The translations under genes were made by a program, and so were the position numbers. DNA of 64,000 bases from Streptomyces resistomycificus. Its GTDB lineage: Bacteria > Actinomycetota > Actinomycetes > Streptomycetales > Streptomycetaceae. Position 1 is the stretch's first letter, and each line of letters opens with the position of its first letter. Below are positions 33,242-41,286 of the stretch, in pieces. A model generated the notes under the pieces. It worked only from the letters and a program-made list of their open reading frames with translations, was not told where the DNA came from and made no database searches. The stretch spans positions 1,020,367 to 1,084,366 of the forward strand of contig NZ_KQ948989.1 in assembly GCF_001514265.1 (NCBI RefSeq), in the 5' to 3' direction.

Positions 33242-34201
33242 TCACCGAAGCCCGAACCGCTCCGACCAGGCCAGTACGTCACCGGTGGTCGCGTTTCCCC
33301 CGCACACCACCAGTCCCAGGCGGGCTCCCTCACCGACCCGCTCGAGGACCTGCCGGGCCGCGGGAAGAAGACAGCCGGCCGCCGGTTCGGCCCACACCTT
33401 GGCGTGGTCGGCGAGTTCGAGCGAGCCCCGCACGGCCTCCCGGTCCGGCACCACGAGCACCTCGGTCACCAGGGCGGACACGTGGTCGTACGTCAGTGGC
33501 GACACGGAGGGCGCGCTCAGCGTCGACACGATCGACGACAGCGGGACCGGCACCGGGCCGCCCGCGGCCAGCGCCCGGGACATGGCCTCGGCGCCCTCGG
33601 TCTCCACGCCCCAGATCCGCAGCCCCGGACGGCGGGCCCGCAGTGCGGCCGCCACTCCGGCGAGCAGCCCGCCGCCCCCGACACTGACCAGCACGTCGGT
33701 GAGGTCGTCGGCGTCCTGAGCGAACTCCAGCCCGACGGTGCCCTGCCCGGCGATCACCACCGGATCGTCGAACGGGTGCACCAGCGTCAGGCCCTCGTCC
33801 CGCAGCCGGGCCACGAGAGAGAAGGCGCCGTCCATGTCGTCGGTCAGCTGCACCGACGCGCCCGCCTCGCGCACGATCTCGACCGAACGGGCGGGCGCCG
33901 AACGCGGCATGACGACCGTGGCCTTCACGTCGAGAGCCGCCGCCATGACCGCGAGGGCGATCCCGTGGTTGCCCCCGCTGACCGCCACGACCCCGGCGGC
34001 CCGCTCCGCCCCGCTCAGCGACAGCAGTTTGGCCGTCGCCCCGCGGGCCTTGAACGAGCCGGTGCGCTGCAGCAGTTCCAGCTTCGCCGTGACGGGGACA
34101 CCGAGCAGCGAGGACAGGCCCGGGCTCGGCACCGTCGGGGTGCGTACGACGTGTCCGGCGATCTGTTCGGCCGCGGTCTCGATGTCCGTGATCCCGATCA
34201 A
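33242..34201 (-). CDS. PLP-dependent threonine/serine dehydratase-like enzyme
   Basis: 319 residues. Fold-type II PLP enzyme: Lys in GSFKARGATAKLLSL, Asn/His in SGGNHGIALAVMAAAL, and phosphate-binding glycines VSVGGGGLLAGVAAAL, with a Cys/Gly-rich end VVCGGNATTGDVLAW. Expected to dehydrate threonine or serine to the 2-oxo acid and ammonia, or to racemise; there is no ACT domain, so it is the catabolic or SRR-type size. The start is TTG at 34201 (LIGITDIETA), supported by GGAAGGA 8 bases upstream. No biosynthetic partner is adjacent. Confidence 0.9.
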   Translation of the reverse strand: MIGITDIETAAEQIAGHVVRTPTVPSPGLSSLLGVPVTAKLELLQRTGSFKARGATAKLLSLSGAERAAGVVAVSGGNHGIALAVMAAALDVKATVVMPRSAPARSVEIVREAGASVQLTDDMDGAFSLVARLRDEGLTLVHPFDDPVVIAGQGTVGLEFAQDADDLTDVLVSVGGGGLLAGVAAALRARRPGLRIWGVETEGAEAMSRALAAGGPVPVPLSSIVSTLSAPSVSPLTYDHVSALVTEVLVVPDREAVRGSLELADHAKVWAEPAAGCLLPAARQVLERVGEGARLGLVVCGGNATTGDVLAWSERFGLR

Positions 34202-34310
34202 GGCAGTCGTCCTTCCGGCGTGGGTGGTGATCCACGCAGTCTCGCACCCCTGGTGTGGGCCGCGACACGGGTCGGCCCGACGGTGTGCCGAGGTGTCGGG
34301 CGGTGTGCTC

Positions 34311-35336
34311 TCAGAGATCGCGACAGACGAGGAAGTCCAGTAGCGACCGCAGGTCGTCGGCCGCTCCCGCCGGGATCGGCAGACCGGCGAGGGCCGCCTC
34401 GGCCGCGGCGACATGACGTCGCGCCTCGGCCAGTGCCGCCGTCCGGCCGCCCGCCTCGTCGATCAGCGCGGCCGCCACCGCGGGATCCCCGGCCGACTCC
34501 AGGACGGTGACGAGGTGCGCGGTCGCGGGGGAGGGGGCGTCGAGCGCCGCCAGGACCGGATAGGTCTTCTTCCCCTCCCGCAGATCGCCGTGGACGGGCT
34601 TCCCGGTGACCTCCGGGTCCCCCCAGATCCCCAGCACGTCGTCGACGATCTGGAACGCCACCCCGAGATGCCGCCCGGCACGGTCCAGACCGGTGACCAC
34701 GGCGGGCGGCGCGCCGCCCAGCACCGCGCCCAGCGCGGCCGAACACCCCAGCAGGGCACCGGTCTTGTGCTCCGCCATCGCGAGGTACTCGCCCGGCCGG
34801 ACGCGGCGCGCACCCGCCCATGGGCGGGTGGCGAACAGCAGGTCGTCGGCCTGCCCGCGCACCAGGTCACCGAGAGACGCGGACAGCAGGCGCAGCGCTG
34901 CGGGCCCCGCCGACGTCCCGGCGAGCGTCTCCACGGCCAGGGCGAACAGCCCGTCGCCCGCGAGGACCGCCGGGCCGGTGCCGTACGCCTTCCACACGGT
35001 CGGGCGGCGGCGCCTGGCGGCGTCGCCGTCCATGATGTCGTCGTGCAGCAGGGAGAAGGTGTGCACCAGCTCCACCGCGACCGCCGCGGGCACCCCGGCC
35101 CGCCCGGGCGCACCGGCCGCCTCCGCGCCGAGCACCGCGAGCGCCTGGCGTACTCCCTTGCCGCCGGACGCGACGGCGGGGCCGCCGCCCACCTCGCACC
35201 AGCCGAAGGAGTAGGCGGCCATCTCACCGACCCACGGATGCATCCGCCCCACGGCCTCCTTCAGCGCGGGCCGCACCAAGGCGCGGGAACGGCCGAGCAC
35301 TCCGGGCGCGGTGACGGCCGACGTCAGCGCCGTCAC
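34311..35336 (-). CDS. Polyprenyl (isoprenyl diphosphate) synthase
   Basis: 341 residues from GTG. First Asp-rich motif LLHDDIMDGD at 97-105 and second QIVDDVLGIWGD near 235. GGKGVRQALAVLG replaces the usual GGKRxRP, and KTGALLGCSAALGA follows. Trans-type synthase making C15-C20 or longer diphosphates from IPP and an allylic primer. The N-terminal 55 residues (Ala/Pro/Arg-rich) are longer than in housekeeping enzymes. GTGA overlap with the upstream TPR gene shows translational coupling. No terpene cyclase, phytoene synthase or encapsulin gene is next to it, so the product's use is unknown. Confidence 0.9.
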   Translation of the reverse strand: MTALTSAVTAPGVLGRSRALVRPALKEAVGRMHPWVGEMAAYSFGWCEVGGGPAVASGGKGVRQALAVLGAEAAGAPGRAGVPAAVAVELVHTFSLLHDDIMDGDAARRRRPTVWKAYGTGPAVLAGDGLFALAVETLAGTSAGPAALRLLSASLGDLVRGQADDLLFATRPWAGARRVRPGEYLAMAEHKTGALLGCSAALGAVLGGAPPAVVTGLDRAGRHLGVAFQIVDDVLGIWGDPEVTGKPVHGDLREGKKTYPVLAALDAPSPATAHLVTVLESAGDPAVAAALIDEAGGRTAALAEARRHVAAAEAALAGLPIPAGAADDLRSLLDFLVCRDL

Positions 35337-36442
35337 CGTACGGCCGCCGTCTTCACCGCGGTCTCCGCGTGCGCGGGCGGGGCGTCGTCGTGCGGTGCGG
35401 GAGAGGTGCCCTCCGGTTCCCGCAAGCCGAACTCCTCCTGGGCTCGCGCCACCATCTGCCGCGCGTGCCGCAGTCCGATCCGCTCCAGCACCTCCGCCAG
35501 GTCGGCCAGTTCGGCAGCCGTCTCGGTGCGGTCGCGGCCCAGCCGGGCCGATGACTTGGCGAGCCCGAGCCGGGCCAGTGCCTCACCGCGAGGCTCGCTC
35601 ATGGCACGGAACTCCGCCAGCGCCTGCTCATAGAGGTCACGGGCCTCGGTGTACCGCCCGGCGCGGTAGAGGACGTTGCCGCGCATCTTGTGGTTGTACG
35701 CCAGCGCGCTCGACAGCTTCATCGTGCGGCATGTGGTCTCCGCCTCGGACAGCAGGGCGAGAGCCCGATCGGTGTCGCCGTCGCGCACGGAGACGACGTC
35801 GGCGAGACCGCGCAGCGCCCAGGCGTGCCCTCGCCGGTCGTCGGCGCGCGCCGCTATCTCGGCCGCCTCCTCGAACATCGCGTACGCAGTGTCGTACGCG
35901 CCGGTGTTGCGATGCATCTGCGCGATGCCCTCCAGCGCCCACACCGTGTGCCGTGCCTCGCCGCGCCGACGGGCCTCGGCCAGCAGCTGCTCGTGCAGCC
36001 TGCCGACGGCCTCGTAGTCGCCCTGGATGCGGCCGGTCTCGGCCAGGCCCGCGAGCGAGTAGCCGCGGACGACGACATCGCCGCCGTGTTCACCCAGTTC
36101 GGCCGCGAGCTCCAGGAGCCGCCGGGCCAGGGGCAGGGCGCCGCGCTGCCGGGCCAGGGTGCCGCCGCTCCACAGGGCCCAGGCCATCGCCGCGGTGTCC
36201 CCGGCCGCCCGGGCCGCGCGGTAACTCGCCTTCCAGGCCCGGTCCGCCTCCCCGATGCGGCCCAGCCTGCGGTGCGCCTCCGCGACCGCGAGACCGGAGC
36301 GCGCCGCCTCCCCGTGCTCCCCGGCCCGCTCGGCGGCCCGCAACTGCTCGGTGCCGGCGGCCAGTACGTCGCTCAGCGAGGAGTTCACGGACAGGGTGGT
36401 GAGGGCGCCCTGGTACTCCGGGGCGAATGCCTTGCCGTACAT
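35333..36442 (-). CDS. TPR-repeat protein coupled to the polyprenyl synthase gene
   Basis: 369 residues from ATG with AAAGG 6 bases upstream. At least seven tetratricopeptide-type helix pairs run from about 30 to 340 (for example AWALEGIAQMHRNTGAYDTA and ALAYNHKMRGNVLYRAGRYT). There is no N-terminal helix-turn-helix or ATPase domain, unlike SARP- or XRE-TPR regulators, so it probably binds a protein partner. The last 4 bases overlap the synthase start. A palindromic operator lies just upstream. Partner protein unknown. Confidence 0.85.
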   Translation of the reverse strand: MYGKAFAPEYQGALTTLSVNSSLSDVLAAGTEQLRAAERAGEHGEAARSGLAVAEAHRRLGRIGEADRAWKASYRAARAAGDTAAMAWALWSGGTLARQRGALPLARRLLELAAELGEHGGDVVVRGYSLAGLAETGRIQGDYEAVGRLHEQLLAEARRRGEARHTVWALEGIAQMHRNTGAYDTAYAMFEEAAEIAARADDRRGHAWALRGLADVVSVRDGDTDRALALLSEAETTCRTMKLSSALAYNHKMRGNVLYRAGRYTEARDLYEQALAEFRAMSEPRGEALARLGLAKSSARLGRDRTETAAELADLAEVLERIGLRHARQMVARAQEEFGLREPEGTSPAPHDDAPPAHAETAVKTAAVR

Positions 36443-36471
36443 GCATGCCTTTCGGTCCGTATGCACGCCAT

Positions 36472-36503
36472 CTATACATTGCATGTATACGCGGCGTGTA
36501 TAG
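36472..36503. promoter_or_regulatory. Palindromic operator candidate upstream of the TPR/polyprenyl synthase operon
   Basis: TATACAT-TGC-ATGTATA (36473-36489) is a perfect palindrome. CTATACA (36472-36478) also pairs with TGTATAG (36497-36503). This A/T-rich patch stands out in very G+C-rich DNA, 30-60 bases before the TPR gene start. A dimeric repressor of GntR or TetR type could bind; none is encoded next to it. Confidence 0.6.
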
Positions 36504-36582
36504 AGCGTCGGAAGCCAGCCCCGGTCCAAAGGCCGGGGCGTGGTCTGTTGTCGATCAAGACGCTGACGGGACCGAACAGGTT

Positions 36583-36611
36583 GCCCGTGAGGCGCAGATC
36601 ACCTCACGGGC
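36583..36611 (-). terminator. Stem-loop downstream of the AIM24 gene
   Basis: GCCCGTGAGG (36583-36592) and CCTCACGGGC (36602-36611) are exact complements with a 9-base loop, starting 11 bases after the AIM24 gene stop in its direction of reading. Confidence 0.65.
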
Positions 36612-36621
36612 ACGGGAGTTG

Positions 36622-37299
36622 TCAGTGCTGCTGGGCCTTCTGCGGCGTGACCTCGCTCGGCCGGACGACGGCGAAACCCTCTCCCTGCAGCATCAACTGC
36701 ACGGCCTCGCCGGAACCGCCCCGCAGCATCGAGCCGATGGACTGCGAACGGGACAGCGAGGTCGACAGGCCCGCCGTCCAGCCGACGATGGCGTCCGTGT
36801 CGACGTACACCGGGTTCTGCGGCGAGACCGGGAGGACCAGCGGGGCGCCCTCGCACACCAGGCCGAGCTTGCCCTGTCCCGTGAACACGCTGTTGAACAG
36901 GCCACCGCCGGTCATGCCGGCCCCCTTCACGGTGGCGATCCGGTACGACAACGAGGCGTCGAAGCACAGGACGTTGCGCCCGTTGACGGTGAACTCGTCA
37001 CCGGGGTCCACCTCGACGACGAAGCAGTTCTGCGCCTCGTGCGCGAACCAGGCCTCGCCCTGCCCGCGGACCGCCATGAGGGGCAGTCCCTCACCGGTGA
37101 CCGCGCGCTTGAGCATGCCGCCCACGCCCTGGCCCTTGCGTTCGAACTGGAGATTGCCGCGGTAGGCGACCATCGCCCCCTGGCGGGCGAGCATCTCGCC
37201 GTGCACCGCGTACCTGATGCACTTGGAGTTCTCGACCGTCATGCCCGGCGCGGAGGCCGGCTGCACTATGTGCTCACTGGAAAAGAGGTCACCCTTCAT
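36622..37299 (-). CDS. AIM24 family protein (TIGR00266-type)
   Basis: 225 residues. The AIM24 beta-sandwich is visible in order: ENSKCIRYAVHGEMLARQGAMVAYRGNLQF, GVGGMLKRAVTGEGLPLMAVRG, GEAWFAHEAQNCFVVEVDPGDEFTVNG, GLFNSVFTGQGKLGLVCEGAP, PVYVDTDAIVGWTAGL. A cytosolic family widespread in bacteria and mitochondria; tryptophan-RNA-binding-like fold, no proven enzymatic role. Streptomyces often has several copies in a row; only one is seen here. Confidence 0.92.
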   Translation of the reverse strand: MKGDLFSSEHIVQPASAPGMTVENSKCIRYAVHGEMLARQGAMVAYRGNLQFERKGQGVGGMLKRAVTGEGLPLMAVRGQGEAWFAHEAQNCFVVEVDPGDEFTVNGRNVLCFDASLSYRIATVKGAGMTGGGLFNSVFTGQGKLGLVCEGAPLVLPVSPQNPVYVDTDAIVGWTAGLSTSLSRSQSIGSMLRGGSGEAVQLMLQGEGFAVVRPSEVTPQKAQQH

Positions 37300-37393
37300 G
37301 CGGGCATCGTGTCCCGGAGGGATTGCTTCCGCCAAGATCACGGGCAGGATTCGTAGCTGATCGGTGACGATCTCCTAGGGCGGCGCCCGCGGT

Positions 37394-38701
<1,308 letters not shown>

Positions 38702-38741
38702 TCACCACGCGGTGTGGGTGCGTGCAGTATTGCCGCTCAAT

Positions 38742-38767
38742 AGCCCCAAATCGGCCATTTCGGGGCT
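38742..38767. terminator. Imperfect stem-loop upstream of the glycosidase relics
   Basis: AGCCCC-AAAT and ATTT-CGGGGCT form a stem with one bulged base around CGGCC. It lies between the serine hydrolase start and the glycosidase relic, so it may be a leftover terminator from a lost gene or part of the hydrolase promoter region. Confidence 0.35.
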
Positions 38768-38849
38768 GTCTCTGCCGGCCAACCGGGAGGCCGTCGCCCT
38801 CAACCAGGGCCCCACCCCGCCCGCGCGCCCGGTCACCCCGTCCGAACAA

Positions 38850-39296
38850 GGTCACCGTGGCCCTGCTCGTCCGCGGCTCCCGGCTGTTCACCGTCCGCCC
38901 GCGCGGCGACGCGCTCGGCACGACCGCCCACGAGGCCGAGGCCCCGGCCCACACCCTCGGCGGCGACGCCGCGCCCGCCGACCGCTCCGCCTGCTCCGGT
39001 GGCAAGAAGGCCGGCAACCTGTGTCTCGGCGGCAAGTGCGTTTCGACGACGTCGTGGTCGGTAAGGCGGGTACCTACTGGATCAAGGTCTCCTACGTCAG
39101 CGGTGATGCCCGATCGGTCGACGTCTGTGCCAACACCGGCGGCGCCACCCGCCACACGTTCCCGCCCACCGGCGACCGGGGACCCGTGGAGACGGTGTCC
39201 GTGCCGGTCACGCTGAAGGCGGGCGGCAACACGGTCACCTTCGACAGCGGTCCGGGTTAGGCCCCCGACCTCGACCGCATCGACGTCCCGAAGCCG
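38850..39296 (+). pseudogene. Relic of the C-terminal carbohydrate-binding module of a secreted glycosidase
   Basis: Only the last part of a gene remains. One frame gives SRLFTVRP, then HEAEAPAHTLGGDAAPADRS and CSGGKKAGNLCLGGK; a second continues FDDVVVGKAGTYWIKVSYVSGDA and GGNTVTFDSGPG. Joined, these resemble the CBM35-like tail of alpha-galactosidases and related enzymes. The shift near 39037 is explained by one missing base (AAG-TGCG for AAGGTGCG). Soon after, TAG at 39258 stands where a Tyr codon (TAC) is expected before APDLDRIDVP. No start or catalytic domain upstream. A clear pseudogene. Confidence 0.75.
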
Positions 39297-39325
39297 TCCC
39301 GACCCGCCTCCCAGGAGCCCCCGCC

Positions 39326-39928
39326 ATGGACCCCGACCGCCCTTCGGGCCTGCCCAGGCGCCACCTCATCGGCCGCGCCGCGATGACGGGCGCACTCGCC
39401 ACCCTGCCCACGTTCACCGCCACCGCCGCTCCGCGGCGACCCGTCCACCCACCCCTGCCCGACGCCGACCCACGCCACGAACTGTGGTGGCGGGCCCCCG
39501 CCGACGACCGTTCGGTGATCGAACAGGGACTGCCCGTCGGCCACGGCCACCTCGGGGCCCTCGCGGGCAACGACCCCGGCCGCGAAGTCCTCCCGGACCT
39601 CACCCGAAGACACGTCAACGACCCCCGCAACCGCTACCGCAACCTCAGTGGGAGGAAGGCCGGCTGGACCGTCGCCATCTCCACCAACCCCCACGGCGGC
39701 AACGGCTGGTGGTGGCGTCCGGGCGGCAGCACCGGCGCCGCCCCGAACCTCTTCGACATCCACGAGGTGTCACAGGGCCGTGGCATCTTCCAGACCGACG
39801 CCCACTTCGGAACACCGGCCGCGATGACCGTGATGCTGCTCTACTCCCGTCCGGGGCACATCGAACAGGCACGGACCGTGAGTCCGCGGTCTGGGGAGTC
39901 CGTCACCCGGAAGGACTTCGCCCGGTGA
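39326..39928 (+). pseudogene. Internally deleted relic of a GH95-type alpha-L-fucosidase
   Basis: One open frame of 200 codons joins two far-apart pieces of a roughly 750-residue family. The N-terminus has a Tat-like leader (LPRRHLIGRAAMTGALATL) and ELWWRAPADD with QGLPVGHGHLGALAGND, as in GH95 N-terminal domains. From about residue 95 it jumps to the C-terminal catalytic-domain signature: WTVAISTNPHGGNGWWW, then NLFDIH and a disturbed FQTDAHFGTPAAMTVMLLYSRPGH for the usual HPPFQIDxNFG. The central domain with the catalytic residues is missing, so it cannot work. The stop overlaps the next gene start (GTGA). Confidence 0.75.
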
Positions 39929-41286
39929 AGGCCCGTCGCGCCCGCCTGGCCGGCCGCCCGGTCGCCGTCCTACTGCTGGCCTGTGCCTGCCAGTCCCCGT
40001 CCACACCGGCCGGGACGTTCGACGTCCCGGCCGGTGTGGTCACCTGGGGAGCGAGCGCGGACCGCTTCGGCGAGGCCGCCGCCGACCGCGGCTACCGGCT
40101 CGTCGTGCACACCAGCGTCGGAGGCCGCGAGCCGCGGATCCGGCTCTCCAACGCCTTCGGCGACCGGCCGGTGACCTTCGGCAGCGCCTACGCCGGTCTC
40201 CAGAGGCAGGGCGCCGAACTGGTCCGCGGCAGCAACCGCAGGGTGACCTTCGACGGGGCCCGCTCCGTCACCGTCCCGGCCGGCGAGACGGTACTGAGCG
40301 ACCCGCTCCCCGGCAGGCTGCCAGCCCAGAGCAACCTGGTGGTCAGCATCCACACACCCGACGCGGCCGGACCGGCGACCGGTCACTGGATGGCCATGCA
40401 GAGCTCCTACGCCACCTGGGGCGACCACACCGCCGAGGAGAACGCCACAAACTGGACGGAGACCACGGGCTCCTGGTTCTACCTCGACGCCGTCTCCGTC
40501 CGGGCGAGCCCCTCGACCGGAGCGGTCGTCGCCCTCGGCGACTCGATCACGGACGGCTGGCACTCCACCAGCGACCACAACCGCCGCTGGCCCGACTACC
40601 TCGCCCGCCGCCTCCGACAGGCGGACACCACCGTCAAGGGCGTCGCCAACGAGGGCGTCGCCGGCAACAAGGTCCTCGCCGACGGCGCCGGAGACAGCGC
40701 CCTGAACCGCCTGGACCGGGACGTGCTGTCCCAGCCGGGCCTGCACACCGTCTTCCTCTTCGAGGGCGTCAACGACATCAAGGCCCACCCCGGTGTCTCC
40801 GCGGACGCTCTGATCGACGGCTACCGCGAGATCGTCGACCGGGCCCACGCGGCCGGCAAGTGCGTCGCCGCGGCCACCGTCGGCCCCTTCAAGGGCTGGT
40901 CCGAATGGGACGAGGACGCCGAGGCCGTACGCCGGGAGGTCAACGAGTTCATCAGGAACAGCGACGAGTTCGACGCCGTCACCGACTTCGACCGCGTCCT
41001 GCGCAGCCCCTCCGACCCCGAGCGCATCCACCCCGCCTTCGACGACGGTGACCACCTCCACCCCAACGACAAGGGCATGCAGGCCATGGCCGACGCCGTC
41101 GACCTGGCGCGACTGGACTGCGCCGACCCACTGCCCTGGCTCAGGACGACGAACCGCGGCCCGGTCCGCTCGTCTCCGGGGCGATCAGGCCCTGCCGGTA
41201 GGCGACGGCCACCGCTTCCGTCCGGCTCGCCGCACCCAGCTTGGCGAGGATGTTGGAGACGTGGACGCTCGCCGTCTTGCCGCTGA
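39925..41286 (+). CDS. SGNH/GDSL hydrolase lipoprotein with run-on C-terminus
   Basis: 453 residues from GTG with AAGGA 9 bases upstream. Signal with lipobox-like LLLAC (MKARRARLAGRPVAVLLLAC). A beta-sandwich domain precedes the esterase domain: block I VVALGDSITDG near 210, Gly in NEGVAGNKVL, Asn in FEGVNDIKAH, and DGDHLHPNDKG with the catalytic Asp/His. Extracellular esterase, possibly deacetylating carbohydrates, fitting its place after the glycosidase relics. The family normally ends near DLARLDC (about residue 400); here about 50 more low-similarity residues read antisense into the LuxR-type gene, a 146-base overlap, as if the stop was lost. Confidence 0.85.
   Translation: MKARRARLAGRPVAVLLLACACQSPSTPAGTFDVPAGVVTWGASADRFGEAAADRGYRLVVHTSVGGREPRIRLSNAFGDRPVTFGSAYAGLQRQGAELVRGSNRRVTFDGARSVTVPAGETVLSDPLPGRLPAQSNLVVSIHTPDAAGPATGHWMAMQSSYATWGDHTAEENATNWTETTGSWFYLDAVSVRASPSTGAVVALGDSITDGWHSTSDHNRRWPDYLARRLRQADTTVKGVANEGVAGNKVLADGAGDSALNRLDRDVLSQPGLHTVFLFEGVNDIKAHPGVSADALIDGYREIVDRAHAAGKCVAAATVGPFKGWSEWDEDAEAVRREVNEFIRNSDEFDAVTDFDRVLRSPSDPERIHPAFDDGDHLHPNDKGMQAMADAVDLARLDCADPLPWLRTTNRGPVRSSPGRSGPAGRRRPPLPSGSPHPAWRGCWRRGRSPSCR

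Noticed and set aside
34311..35336. Polyprenyl synthase as cargo of a family 2 encapsulin, or part of a terpene cluster
   Set aside because: No encapsulin shell, terpene cyclase, prenyltransferase partner or methyltransferase gene is adjacent in the window.
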